From Macrolepiota albuminosa (lineage: Eukaryota > Basidiomycota > Agaricomycetes > Agaricales > Agaricaceae): a stretch of 64,000 nucleotides of DNA. The stretch is from positions 558,001 through 622,000 of the forward strand of contig JAMWFC010000092.1 of the NCBI GenBank assembly GCA_027475525.1, given 5' to 3'. The translations under genes and the position numbers were made by a program. The first letter of the stretch is position 1; the number at the start of each line of letters is the position of its first letter. A model generated the notes under the pieces. That model did no database searches. It saw nothing but the letters and a program-made list of their open reading frames with translations, and had not been told where the DNA came from. This document shows positions 12,079 to 23,264 of the stretch, piece after piece.

Positions 12079-15000
12079 TCACTCCGTCCTGATGTATACA
12101 GCCAACGTGGCTGTTCTGGAATTGCACTTTGACATATCGATCGAGCTAGTAGATTCACTTTCCCTTATCATTTTATGTCCAGTTGTCAATCCGTCGTGAT
12201 ACCAAGATTCGTTGGATGCAGATACGTAGCGGCTTGAAAAATGAGAGTTGCCAAAATATATAACTCCTTTTAGTATGTACTTACTCACACTCGCAGAATC
12301 AACCGTCGTGATTTCAAGCCTCTTATCCACATTAACTGATACGCTTGATATATCGAAATAGACAATCGGAGGAGCCATCAAAAACTGAGAAACCTTGATT
12401 AGTCGTCTCGCACACGAATCACACCTTGTGCTTGTATAGCACCAAAAATCATCAACATGCTCACGAATGGATGGTCTTCCTGGCGTCAGTATGATCATTA
12501 CTGATTTTGATTTAACTCTCCGACGGGCCGTGGCATGGTGAGCTGGACAGACCATAAACGAATCAAGCACATCTGACGCGTTGACAGATAGTTCGTTAAT
12601 CAAAGAGTGTACAGACGTGTATTCACCAAATGGGAACTCTCTGTGATTCCTCTGAGACAGCTTGGTCCGAAGCCATTCCCTGGTCTCCTCGAGGGCCTCA
12701 TGATCTCCCGGCGCGATACTATGGAAATCTTTCACTAGATGTTTGTTTAGACGCGGGCTCGATGTACTAAGCTTTCGAGACCATTCTAGAGGGTCTTCTC
12801 GCCATAAGTTGTATATAATAGACAATACGGAATCGTATGCGCAACTGTTCAGCTTCCATGAACAGGCAAAGGGGGGACAAGTACCTTGCAAAATAGACAG
12901 ACTATCTGCGTGACTCAACCGTCGGCGTTTGCTTGGACCATGCTCAATATCTTCCTGTATCTTCCGTTTTCCTGTGCTACATGGATCCTTATATACCTTG
13001 GCCCCTCTGGCAGGAACGAAAGTGTTTTTGGGCAATGGTCTTTCTTGCAGTGGCCTTTCTCTTGATATTATATGCCAATTTATGTCTATGTACCCTGAAT
13101 CATCAAATTGATCGTTTTTACTCCATCTCAGGGACGGATGCAAATGAGGAGGAAAGTAGGTGTCGCTTTTGCATCGTCTAAATGATGCTATCAAATCGGA
13201 CCGTCTTGGAGCGTCATGGAAACCCTTTGGCAGCTTCCCTACATACCTCAGCCTTGTTATCTCATCCAGCAACTCCAAATCCCGGAACTCCTGGCGTAGT
13301 GCGCCAGTTGCTTTTCCTTGAATGACGGTTCTGTCAAATCCGCGTATTATAATAGTTCCGGCTGCAGTAGCGCTTCGGGACAGTGCTGTATAGTAAGCCT
13401 GATGGGATTGACATTTGAACAAGTCAACAGGATTGAAAGGCCTAGTCTTCCCTTGGCTAGCGTAATCGGTTATAGCATAGTTGACGAGTATTTCGACTTG
13501 TGATCGCGAAATTGTAATCTTTTGATCGTTAGGTAGACTGCATTCAGTCGAAACTGTGCTTCTAGTTATTGGTACTACGTCTTCAGAAAGACCTTCTATC
13601 TGTACGTGGTGCGGTGGATTCTTCAGTTTTACAAACAGCGTGTCTATCATACGTTGACCAACAGAACCCGTACACGACTTCCATCCATATACGTAACCTT
13701 CTTGACCATTTGTGATACAGAGCTCTGTGGCAATGTTAGTCTTGATGATAATAGGTAAGCCGACGCATAGCGACAGTTTGCCTGCAACTTGACCAGATGT
13801 GGATGAAGGAGGCTGCTCCCATAAAATATTCTGAATAGAGGAGTGTAGAGGAACTCTGTTTCTACCTGATGCTCCTCGACCTTTACCTTTGCATGTGCTC
13901 TCGTCACCCTTGTCAAGTACAGTATCTTCGCTAAAGAAATCTGTCAGCTCGAGCCCACTCTCCAGGGCAAATCTACTACTTCCAACCACATTGACAGCAT
14001 CTTTATCTATGTTGTGTGCTGTTATGATAGACACATTACGGAAGTCATCATTGAGAAGCGAGGAGTCTGAAAGATTGGAGACTCGCCGAGACTCCAGGAA
14101 CTGGATATCGTCTTTGGTGCATGCTCGATACCTCATGTTAGCGAGGGCCGTTCTAAAGGATTTGTCGTCTGGACTTTGCATTGTCTGTCTCATATTCTGT
14201 CTCAATATGACTACTGCAGTAACCTGGTGCCAAACTGCTTTACCCAATGCAGCCTTTTGTTCGTTCAGATCGATAGATCGCATACCCACACTGCGACTGT
14301 ACAGCGCTGCATTCTCACGGCCAGTTACTGGCGGCAGCTGGGCAAAATCGCCAGCAAACACCATGTTCATACCGCCAAAAGGGAGGTGCGACAGACCTGT
14401 AATCTGAGTAAGGCGCGCTGATATCTTGTACATATCCCTGCAAGACAACATGGATACTTCGTCGAAAAATACATATTGCACCCCGATAAGGCGTGACTTT
14501 ACTTGAGCCAGTTGTGCCGGAGAGTCACGTACCATATCATTAATTCCAAACAGATAATGGTAAGTCGATCCACCTAACAGTGATGCTGCAGTGCCGGTAG
14601 GAGCAACCACTGCAAACCTATGAGATTCTCCACGGGCTGCAAAGTATTGGGACAGCGCTTTAAGCACCTGTGTTTTCCCGGTGCCCCCCATACCCCCCAT
14701 ATACATTCTCAACTGTTCGGGGTTAGAAGTGGCAGCGTGGTTAGCCACTATTCTAAATGCTCTGGTTTGTTCCTCATTGAGATTGAAACTGGTAGTAATT
14801 TCGGATATGGTGGGTTCCCATTTGATATTTAAATGTTTTTTCTCTAGGAAACTACGATCACATACTTCCACAATGCCCGGCTTGTTTTGTTCATCTGATC
14901 TTCCAACGCGCTGTTCACGAACAGACAACATGTCTTTTTGCCTATCTTTTAATATGGACGCACGAGTTTCACTGACCTTATGTCTCCAGTAAGTACCGGG

Positions 15001-18000
15001 CATGTCTGACACCGAAGGTGAATGCTTCGTTGTATCAGGGGAGGTTTGGGCCATTACAGGCTTATCCCAATTCAGGTTCGTCATGGTGGAAGTCATAATA
15101 GCCATGTCTCTCCGACGTTTTAATTCGGTTTTGCCAATCTCATTACTACAGTCAAGGTCTATCCCGTAGTCCTCAGGTTGTCCGTTATCTTCGTCGTCCA
15201 CATAATCCTTTTGTTCGATATCTCTGATATTGGAAACTGAATTGTCCATTCCCGGGAATGCCATACCGCCTCGCTTCAGTTGTGCATAGAAGTCGTCACG
15301 GGCATCCATACACTCATACTTAATATTCATATTAGCCATAAGACACAATTGCCTCTCGGTAAAATGGTGGCTGTCGAATGCTGCGCTCCATAAATCATAC
15401 TTGTTTTTTAAATCAGCACCTGAACGCCAAGGCTTGAATAAGGTAAGCATTGTGACGCAGTATTCGTCTCTATCCCCTTTATCACGCCTTGGAAGAGTAG
15501 GACCTATGAAATTGGGCACGCGCTTCTGCCCTGGCGGATACACAAGGGTAGCATGAGAGTCCGACAAGGGATGATCGTCTGTAAAGTTGACGGTCAGTGT
15601 GTTGGCCGTTTTAGACTTGGAACTTTTGTTCCCTCTACGAGTTGATTTTACTCGTTCGCATCTAGAAGCCCATTCGTACAATGTCATGTTGCGCAATTCT
15701 ATGCCACGGTATATGTAGTCAAACACAGGAGATAGTCCCACTACTCGGCCTTTCTTTCTGATGATCGCTATTTTGTCAGACCCGTATGAACTGTCAGTTG
15801 GCTGATCTTCGGGCCAAGCACGTTTGACCTCGCGGACGAAGCTGGGCCAATGAAGATTGGTGAATTTATGGTCGGTGTAATGATCGGGGTTACCAAGAAG
15901 GTACATACATATCATCGGGGAACCCATTTCTGACTTTGCACTCATTACATTGGCCATTTTTGTCATGAGAGACCTTGCTTTTTCTTGCTGTGGGAGAGGT
16001 CCGTTAACAATATCTTGGTATTTTGTGAGCACTGTGCCAACGGCCTCAAATGCTGTGTACGTTTTAAGCGATGATTTAGTTATATATTTAGTGACATATA
16101 AAAGGACACCCCTGACCGCCGTTCCCGAACGAAGACTAGTTACATCAGTGTTGCATCTAAACAAATAACTCAAAGATGCGGTGAATGTATTCAGCCATGG
16201 TTCCGCTTTACGCATATTGAGCGCACCTGTTAGAGGGTCGACTTCAGTCTGTTGGAAGAGTTCTTTGGGAAACCGAGCCTTACATCTGCCCCATTTGTTG
16301 TCTAGACATCCTTTATTCTCTTTGCCTAATTTTTTACTTCCGTCCTTCTTATATGATGTATGGCAGGTATGCACATTTGACCTAAATACAATGTCATCTA
16401 CAGTGTTACGGAATTGAGTCCACCAATTAGATGTCTCCTCACATCCGACACACTCCTGGGGCAGTGCCTGAGGGTCAGATTGACCAGCATCGGGTATACT
16501 GTCCGTAGAAGCATCACGGGCTGTTGGTACTGGGAGTCTGTTGATTGAAGTTTCTTGTTTACTCCGACACAAATGATCGGGAGGAGGGGGCTGGGGCATC
16601 GTCCGTGTGGGATCAATATATTCTGGCATCTTCTTGGATTTTTCAATGTTATCTATTACTTGGTCCATCGTCCCTGTAAGGAAGTCGCCGGTGAAGGCAG
16701 ATTCCAGATATTCTACTAGGGCCCTCTGAAAGTCAGATGAGGGGTCCATGATTTTCCGACGAGCTTCCTCAGGTGATAGACTTCCACGAAGCCAAAGAAG
16801 CATATGCAGATGCAAGGTAAGTCTACCTTGCTGCTCGACTGTCCCGTAGTATGCAGACGTGTGACCATACAAGCCTTCGTGCTCAGTATCAACACCCAAT
16901 ACGTGCTTTATGAAAGCAGACACCATAAAATGAAAAAATCTGGCCCCTGCAACAGGATTACGTGCAATAAGTCGATATGCAGTGTCAGAAGGTAATAATA
17001 CATCAGGTTCAAACTTTATATTATCACCGGCATAGTACAAACATATAGGGTGTCTGATATCCACAGGCGACAACGTTATAAACCAAGAAGGTGCGCCTTT
17101 GTCAATCACTAATGACCATATCTCGTTCCTCATATGCTTTTTTGTTATTGGAGATCCGTCGATCCGGCCCGACACAGCATCAACGTCTTCAATAACTTTG
17201 AAACATTTCTGTTCCTCCTGGTTCGTGGGCTTGATAATCTCGCCTTTGGCCATACGATCAGCCATACTTTTGAGTAATTCCACGTCGAGACTTGCTATGC
17301 GTTCAGCAATATGAGCAAAGTCGTTTCTTTCAATCGCCAGAAAGCCCCCTGTAGTTGCGGCTCTGATCTGCTCATGACTGAATGCCGCAAAGGGAAAGCC
17401 AGTATCTCTCTGGAACCGCTTATCGTGATACATGAGCAGATTGCCTTTGTGAACCTTAACAGAGACACAGCCTTTTACACAGCCTGGACCCCCAAAGCCA
17501 TACGGAAACAACCAGGGAAACATTTGGGGATAAACAGTTGCGTCCTTCATCCAATTAACCGGACGGGATGAATGTCCAACCAGCAGTGCTTTGCCATTGG
17601 AGTGCCAGTGCTTCAAAGCAATGCCTTTAAGCTCATCTTTTGTTTTTGCTGATAGGCTCTCCCCCGTCAGTCCATGCACGACAAAAGGACAATCACCGGC
17701 TGATACCCCATTGTCTCCATCAACCTTGTAAACAGCAGGGTCAACTGTTCTGTTTTCCTCCAGAGACTCTTTGTAAACGACCTTTACAGGTGGTGTATCT
17801 TCTGGATAGTCGTCAAGATTGCTATCGCATATTTCAATGTCCGTATAAGCAGAGTGATTAAGCTTGAGCCATTCCAATGCCTGCTTCACAGCGTTTCGGC
17901 GGACAAGCAAAGGCAATCGTTTGAGATCTTCCCCAGTAGGCTGACAAGGCCCTGTAAATAGAATAGCTAAAACATCATCCATGTCAGCCCTCGGAGGAGG

Positions 18001-19770
18001 CAGTACATGGTAAACCTTTTCAACGGGAGATTCAAAAGCGATCAAATGTGCGTTCATTTTGCTGAGACCCGAGGACGACACATGTGTGAAACAGAGAGAC
18101 CTGCGTACTTTGGCGACAAGGAGCTGTTCAACCCAATTTAAACGGGATAAAACAACTGGAACAGCACCAATCCAAAAACCGTTTGCAAGTGCATACTTAG
18201 GAACTTTGCCCTTCAACAATGGGATCCTGCACTCTGAACAGACAGAATTGCATCTATGATCCAACACCGGGCCTTTTATTTCTCTCACAGATTCCGTTCC
18301 TGAACGCCTCTCCACTCTGGTAACTCCTTTGGCGGATAACACACCGAGAAACCCTTTCATACTTTTTAGAGTATGCATATCCTTAACTGGGCGCAGCAAA
18401 CCACAAACAGCGCAACCACTCTCTTCTAATTGCGCTGGACCTGTTTCGTTGCAAAAGTCGCGTATGATTTGAGTAGTTAGGCTTGGTGTAAGAGGCGCAG
18501 GAGGAAATTCGGGCTTGTCAGGGCCCCGAACATCTGCCTCAAGAACAACTTCATACTTTTGATTACGCACTACAGAGCGTCTCAGCGTGTTTCTTGCTTG
18601 TGAACTGAGTTCAGCCGTCAATACAGTAGACCAACTAACGCATTTCGAGCAACTGTGAGAATTAAATAAATCACTTGGATGTGACGCTCTAAAACGCTTA
18701 GGCAGCACAATCCCATGTATACGCGCTACGGATCGTAGCTGCTTCAATGTGAGATGTTGTGAAAGGGTAGACAAAGGCAGCCTAGCATGCACGTATCCTG
18801 CAGCAATCGGGTACGACAGCAAACCTACATCATCTGCATGATTGATGAATTTGAATACGTGTCGCGGGTTGTGTTTGCCCTGACTCGCGTCGATGTACGT
18901 ATCTACTTGTGCAAAGGAGAACGCATAGGTTTTACCACCGCCTATAGGTCGCCTGAGGACACGTTTAGGTTTACGAAGCGATCTTTGACGTCCGAGGGAC
19001 TTGCGCGCGGACAATCGACCACTCCTACGGGAAGCTCTAGACGCAGATAGATGCGAATACCCTGATATTCTAAGTCCAGGTACCACAAACGATTTTACTG
19101 CAGAAAGGGTTGAGCTAATAACGATGTGTTGGTCCAAACAAGGCCACGTATCAGGCAAACGGTATCCACGCAGTAAGGTTTCGACAGCAAACGTAACATT
19201 ACATACATTGTTCCTCATCATGCGGTTACACAATATAGGACCTAGGTGGCATCGGCGCAGGCACGCTAGAAAATCGTGACGGGACATGAGGGATCGCATC
19301 ACAAAAAGTCGCGTTATCCTGCATCGTTTGAACGTCGCCGGAACAGTCGAAAATCTACAATAATATAACCAGGGCATATAGAACCGAAAAAAAACATAGT
19401 ATCGATTAGGTATGTTGACCCTAAAAAAGGAAAATACCCAATGCGTGTGTGTCCTGTTGCCCATGGAGTCTTGAATTGCAAGGTATGTGCACTGATTTGT
19501 GCACATATCAAACCGTACAGTAGTATGGCATTCTGTATAGGTACGATAGCATCGTTCAGTATCACGGATCGAGCATCGCTCAGTATCATAGATCGAGCAT
19601 TGCTCGGCGTTCGACAGAACACATAGGTATCGAGAGCGCGCGGGTTGAATTACTGTAGGCTCCCTGTCGACCGTACATGAGATATGTCGCACCAAATTAG
19701 ATACGTGCATACCTTGTGAACGATGCATATTTAAAAACAACGAGCAATATATGGACTGATAGCCAGGCAC
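12079..19770 (-). CDS. Helitron Rep/PIF1-helicase with C-terminal USP-like protease domain
   Basis: A single uninterrupted frame of up to 2563 codons. A CxxC pair at about residue 453 (CAVCGLL) and another near 512 (CSEC), then ALANGFWIG, look like the zinc-binding N-terminal region of fungal Helitron proteins. The HUH nickase motif is HLHML at about 986, and the Rep tyrosine motif YVTKYITK lies near 1227. The PIF1-type helicase has Walker A GGMGGTGKT (about 1695), Walker B FFDEVSML (about 1770), AGDFAQLPP and TALSRS. Residues about 2300-2530 hold NSCAYDSVLS (Cys about 2310) and, about 200 residues later, YILKGVIYFGNSHFSSRYV then WYHDGL (His about 2510), the Cys-box and His-box layout of ubiquitin-specific proteases. 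The first ~160 residues are Cys/Tyr-rich and partly repetitive; the true start may be an internal Met such as that at 19286. Intactness suggests recent activity. Confidence 0.9.
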   Translation of the reverse strand: MPGYQSIYCSLFLNMHRSQGMHVSNLVRHISCTVDREPTVIQPARSRYLCVLSNAEQCSIYDTERCSIRDTERCYRTYTECHTTVRFDMCTNQCTYLAIQDSMGNRTHTHWVFSFFRVNIPNRYYVFFRFYMPWLYYCRFSTVPATFKRCRITRLFVMRSLMSRHDFLACLRRCHLGPILCNRMMRNNVCNVTFAVETLLRGYRLPDTWPCLDQHIVISSTLSAVKSFVVPGLRISGYSHLSASRASRRSGRLSARKSLGRQRSLRKPKRVLRRPIGGGKTYAFSFAQVDTYIDASQGKHNPRHVFKFINHADDVGLLSYPIAAGYVHARLPLSTLSQHLTLKQLRSVARIHGIVLPKRFRASHPSDLFNSHSCSKCVSWSTVLTAELSSQARNTLRRSVVRNQKYEVVLEADVRGPDKPEFPPAPLTPSLTTQIIRDFCNETGPAQLEESGCAVCGLLRPVKDMHTLKSMKGFLGVLSAKGVTRVERRSGTESVREIKGPVLDHRCNSVCSECRIPLLKGKVPKYALANGFWIGAVPVVLSRLNWVEQLLVAKVRRSLCFTHVSSSGLSKMNAHLIAFESPVEKVYHVLPPPRADMDDVLAILFTGPCQPTGEDLKRLPLLVRRNAVKQALEWLKLNHSAYTDIEICDSNLDDYPEDTPPVKVVYKESLEENRTVDPAVYKVDGDNGVSAGDCPFVVHGLTGESLSAKTKDELKGIALKHWHSNGKALLVGHSSRPVNWMKDATVYPQMFPWLFPYGFGGPGCVKGCVSVKVHKGNLLMYHDKRFQRDTGFPFAAFSHEQIRAATTGGFLAIERNDFAHIAERIASLDVELLKSMADRMAKGEIIKPTNQEEQKCFKVIEDVDAVSGRIDGSPITKKHMRNEIWSLVIDKGAPSWFITLSPVDIRHPICLYYAGDNIKFEPDVLLPSDTAYRLIARNPVAGARFFHFMVSAFIKHVLGVDTEHEGLYGHTSAYYGTVEQQGRLTLHLHMLLWLRGSLSPEEARRKIMDPSSDFQRALVEYLESAFTGDFLTGTMDQVIDNIEKSKKMPEYIDPTRTMPQPPPPDHLCRSKQETSINRLPVPTARDASTDSIPDAGQSDPQALPQECVGCEETSNWWTQFRNTVDDIVFRSNVHTCHTSYKKDGSKKLGKENKGCLDNKWGRCKARFPKELFQQTEVDPLTGALNMRKAEPWLNTFTASLSYLFRCNTDVTSLRSGTAVRGVLLYVTKYITKSSLKTYTAFEAVGTVLTKYQDIVNGPLPQQEKARSLMTKMANVMSAKSEMGSPMICMYLLGNPDHYTDHKFTNLHWPSFVREVKRAWPEDQPTDSSYGSDKIAIIRKKGRVVGLSPVFDYIYRGIELRNMTLYEWASRCERVKSTRRGNKSSKSKTANTLTVNFTDDHPLSDSHATLVYPPGQKRVPNFIGPTLPRRDKGDRDEYCVTMLTLFKPWRSGADLKNKYDLWSAAFDSHHFTERQLCLMANMNIKYECMDARDDFYAQLKRGGMAFPGMDNSVSNIRDIEQKDYVDDEDNGQPEDYGIDLDCSNEIGKTELKRRRDMAIMTSTMTNLNWDKPVMAQTSPDTTKHSPSVSDMPGTYWRHKVSETRASILKDRQKDMLSVREQRVGRSDEQNKPGIVEVCDRSFLEKKHLNIKWEPTISEITTSFNLNEEQTRAFRIVANHAATSNPEQLRMYMGGMGGTGKTQVLKALSQYFAARGESHRFAVVAPTGTAASLLGGSTYHYLFGINDMVRDSPAQLAQVKSRLIGVQYVFFDEVSMLSCRDMYKISARLTQITGLSHLPFGGMNMVFAGDFAQLPPVTGRENAALYSRSVGMRSIDLNEQKAALGKAVWHQVTAVVILRQNMRQTMQSPDDKSFRTALANMRYRACTKDDIQFLESRRVSNLSDSSLLNDDFRNVSIITAHNIDKDAVNVVGSSRFALESGLELTDFFSEDTVLDKGDESTCKGKGRGASGRNRVPLHSSIQNILWEQPPSSTSGQVAGKLSLCVGLPIIIKTNIATELCITNGQEGYVYGWKSCTGSVGQRMIDTLFVKLKNPPHHVQIEGLSEDVVPITRSTVSTECSLPNDQKITISRSQVEILVNYAITDYASQGKTRPFNPVDLFKCQSHQAYYTALSRSATAAGTIIIRGFDRTVIQGKATGALRQEFRDLELLDEITRLRYVGKLPKGFHDAPRRSDLIASFRRCKSDTYFPPHLHPSLRWSKNDQFDDSGYIDINWHIISRERPLQERPLPKNTFVPARGAKVYKDPCSTGKRKIQEDIEHGPSKRRRLSHADSLSILQGTCPPFACSWKLNSCAYDSVLSIIYNLWREDPLEWSRKLSTSSPRLNKHLVKDFHSIAPGDHEALEETREWLRTKLSQRNHREFPFGEYTSVHSLINELSVNASDVLDSFMVCPAHHATARRRVKSKSVMIILTPGRPSIREHVDDFWCYTSTRCDSCARRLIKVSQFLMAPPIVYFDISSVSVNVDKRLEITTVDSASVSKYILKGVIYFGNSHFSSRYVSASNESWYHDGLTTGHKMIRESESTSSIDMSKCNSRTATLAVYIRTE

Positions 19771-19883
19771 CGTACACAGACAATCTCATCGTTGAAATCA
19801 ATTCACGAGTACAAAACAAGTTACATATGAAGCAACCATCACTATAGTCACCTGATCTAATATTACATCACAACTCGAAACCA

Positions 19884-20247
19884 TCGATGGAGCGATAGCT
19901 TACATAAACCATGTCCAGAGTAGCAGCTTATATAAACCATTGTTGGGGCGACAGCTTACATAAACCACTGCTGGAGCGACGGCTTACATAAACCACCGCG
20001 AGAGCCATAGCTTACATAAACCATTGCTGGAGCGATGGCTTATATAAACCACTGCTAGAGCAACAGCTTACATAAACCACCGCTAGAGCAATAGCTTACA
20101 TAAACCATTGCTGGAGCGACGGCTTACATAAACCACCGCTAGAGCAACAGCTTACATAAACCACCGCTGGAGCAACAGCTTGCATAAGCCACTGCTAGAG
20201 CGACAGCTTACATAAACCACTACTAGAGCGACAGCTTACATAAACAA
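19884..20247 (+). repeat. Array B: about 13 units of a 28-bp repeat
   Basis: Tandem units of the type GCTTACATAAACCAytGCT followed by GGAGCGACA (variants tAGAGCAAC, GAGCGAtg). Thirteen GCTTAyATAAACCA cores are countable, the last truncated. It lies 110 bp upstream of the Helitron open frame and in the same orientation as array C. Such subterminal or promoter-proximal iterons could be protein-binding sites; that is inference. Confidence 0.9.
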
Positions 20248-20560
20248 GCATTAACACAGTAACCGAAGGTAACGCGACGAAAGATTCAAAGCACGTTGGA
20301 AGTACAATTAAATCCAGTGGGGTAACAAACCATTTATACATAGATTTGCCGAAGAAAAGATTATTCACTCAGTGAACAAACGGTCAAACAAACAACGGCT
20401 CAACAAAAAGTCTGTCTATATCGAGACTATCAAAACAACGCAACACAAAAACGACTGCTAAAAGTAACAAGTAACGTCCGATGGCTAGATGGCTAAGGTC
20501 ACAACTGATGTCACAATCCGCCCGTCTGCACTGTGCCTCCCAGGCGGAAGGTCGCCGAAT

Positions 20561-20564
<4 letters not shown>

Positions 20565-20602
<38 letters not shown>
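20565..20602 (-). repeat. 38-nt poly(T) on +, i.e. poly(A) downstream of the 614-aa gene
   Basis: A pure run of 38 T on the plus strand. In the direction of the 614-aa gene it is A38, starting 44 nt after the stop codon. Confidence 0.95.
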
Positions 20603-20603
<1 letters not shown>

Positions 20604-20646
20604 GCACAGTCGACCAACAAGGACAAAGGAGCGGCGAAAGCAGGAA

Positions 20647-23175
20647 CTACTTACGCCCCTTGGACTTGGCCTTCCCCTTAGTGGCACCGGCGCGGTCCAC
20701 CACAAGAGCAGGTTCAACAAGACGCATCACGTAAGTAGGGTCGTGCAACACAATGACAAACAGCAAGTTCAAGGTGAGATACCTGAAAAACGTGAGAACA
20801 TATTCAAACACAACGAACACCAACGTACTTGTGACCACCGGACTCATACCAGTTGGCACTAAAACCAACACTGACGACAGAACTTTCCGGAACCTCAACA
20901 TTGTTGTTTTCGTATGGACGCCAAGAAGGAAGAGAATCAAAGTCACTGGGCGTAAAACGGAACGGTTGACCGGTTTCTACCCTGCCGTCATACACAGGCA
21001 CTGAGAAAATGTTAGAACACCATCTGGAAACGAGCATAACAAGAACCTTTTTGATCAAACTCAACGACCGGCTTATACAGATCGGCAACCCCAGCCGATT
21101 TGAACACAGGAGCATCCATCTCGGTAAACATTGAGTTACTCTTTATACCGGAGGGCCTCTTGGACTTAGGGGTCGCGTACCCACCGTCTGAAGTCACATC
21201 AAATGCAGAACCAACAAAAACAACGAATCACGACTCACCAACATTGTATGTAGGGGTTTTACCCTCACCTCTAGTAACAAATGCCACACCATTACCAGAA
21301 ATAGTACCTCGAACACCGTCCGGGAGGTTGAAAACACAACCCAAAACAGCAAACTGGCGAAGAGACTCTTGATGGAATTCAACAATCTCGATACGATGCT
21401 GACCATACTTGTCAGACGGACTCCCAACAAGAACAGAACTGTCAAATAAATGCGAGGCAGTTACCACTCCAGAGGTAATACAGACACAGAAGGGACCCGT
21501 CAAATCCCGAAGAGCCAATCGCTGCTTCGGGGCATTGAGTTGGACAGGGTCAGTCCTGGCCAAGTTAACGTAGAAGGCGTGACGATTGAATAAAAGAGAA
21601 GACGACAACGAACTGTTGAAAAAGTCATACATAAGAACAGAAAAAAATACAAAACAAGAAGCAAAACGCACGTCCAATTGTCTTCATTCATATGCTCAGC
21701 AACAACACCAATGCGCGCGTAACGGATTTTACCGTCACTGTTCATTTTGTCATATCCAAAAGGCTGGATTATGAGTTGTTTCCTGACGACAAGTTGAGTA
21801 AATGCAAGCAAAATAGTAGACGTTGGTCCGCACTTAAGGAACGGCAGTCCTTGATAAGTCGACACCATAAACTTTTCTTGGATAGAAGGCTGCATGACCG
21901 CATCCACTGCAAGCTCTTCCGCAGGATCGAGACAAGGATCAATGCTGCAGCAAGACATCAACAAATGAGGTACAGAGACGAAGGGAAGAAAATAAAATAA
22001 AATAAACATACGGTTCAACAGCATCTGAGCGGACAATCGAAAGCGGAGCAGCCAAAGCAGACGAAACGGGGACGGGAGGCACGGGAGACTCGCCATCTTC
22101 CGACAATCCATAATCGGGAGCAGAACTATCATCGACAATAAAGTCCGATAGCGTGTCACTATTATTGTCCGCAACATCCCAATCGTCGATGTTATCATCG
22201 CCCGCCGTGACAACAAGAGGCTTCTTAACAAGCGGTCTAGGTACGGGCCGCTTAGCAATCCTATACCAAAGCGAAAAGAACAAAATGAGCACAAGCAAAT
22301 AACAGAAGAAACAATCCACACTGACACAACAGGCAAGTCATCATCGTCATCGTCAGACAAGTCAACAAGTTTTTTGGGTGCAAATTCGTCATCCAAATTC
22401 GGACTAGCGGCCTTGGCCGCAGCTCCGGCACGCGACCTTTTAGGGCTTGACTGGCTCGCAAACAAAGCCTTCTCCGTCATGGTACGGGAGCGCCTTGAGA
22501 GTGCAAAACATAAGGCAAACCGCGCATGAACGCGAACAAATCAGAAATCACGTACACAGCACGACCACTTGACAAGGTCGCATCTTCAGCAGTCAATCCA
22601 GCCATAGCCCGACTACATAGCAGCAGTCAAGCAAAGTAACAAGGAAAACGGAGATACAAACATGACAGGTGTATCAACGGACGGAATAGACACAGCCCTC
22701 TTTTTCTTGGGCGACGGCGTGGCAGGAACACTAACAGAACTGACACCAAGACATTAAGTAAAACGATAGTCACAAATACAACAAGTAACACACGAACCCA
22801 TCATGCGAAGCAGAAACCTTTCGCTTAGACGGCGACCCGCCGTCAATAGACCTAAATAACATTAGCATTACAGATTACAACACGAAAAGAGTACTCACCC
22901 AGCAGATGGTTCGCCTGTTTCAGATCCAGAAGCTGTCGCCGCAGAAACGCTATCAAATATGCTACAATAAGCAAATTAGCAAGACCAACCGGAACTGAAA
23001 GAGCCGTACACACGCTTGCAACCTATCCGCACTCCTGCACCGAGGACAACAAGTTTTTTTCTTTAAAAAAAAAAAAAAAAAATCAAAGACACCAATATAA
23101 AACACACATGGTCTTGAGTTGGTCAACAAGTGTCTGAGCCTTATTCTCTTCAGACTTTATCTTGCGAGGGGGCAT
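20647..23175 (-). CDS. Unrecognised 614-aa nuclear-type protein, 13 exons, Helitron neighbour
   Basis: Exons (minus order): 23108-23175, 23023-23034, 22899-22961, 22798-22851, 22662-22739, 22556-22612, 22326-22493, 22012-22260, 21672-21944, 21239-21612, 21047-21187, 20829-21000, 20647-20782. All twelve joins keep frame; exon 2 is only 12 nt. The N-terminal third is Ser/Lys/Asp-rich with NLS-like PSPKKKRA and an acidic LSDDDDDDL run. The middle part contains a folded-looking region (SIQEKFMVSTYQGLP, KQLIIQPFGYDKM, RIGVVAEHM, TGPFCVCITSG). The end has strand-like SSVVSVGFSANWYESGGHKY and LTLNLLFVIVL, then a basic tail KGKAKSKGRK. I do not recognise the family. Similar anonymous proteins may sit beside transposons in other Agaricomycetes, but that is memory only. 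A single-strand DNA-binding partner of the Rep/helicase is one possibility. Confidence 0.72.
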
Positions 23176-23256
23176 GGGTTCGTATAGTGACACAAAACAC
23201 ACAGAGAAAAAAGAGGAGGCGGAGAGGGGATTATCAAGGAGAGTGGACAAAGGACA

Positions 23257-23264
23257 CTTATATA
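23257..23264 (-). promoter_or_regulatory. Possible TATA box for the 614-aa gene
   Basis: TATATAAG on the minus strand, about 82 bp upstream of the ATG at 23175, inside the 747-bp divergent region between the two accessory genes. On the plus side ACTATAAAG near 23788-23796 is a weaker candidate for the 311-aa gene. Confidence 0.45.

Noticed and set aside
19884..20247. Array B as a CRISPR array
   Set aside because: Repeats are directly abutting and degenerate with no unique spacers, and the context is eukaryotic.
20384..20862. Open frames through the poly(T) tract
   Set aside because: They are poly-Phe or poly-Lys frames caused by the 38-nt run and have no other support.
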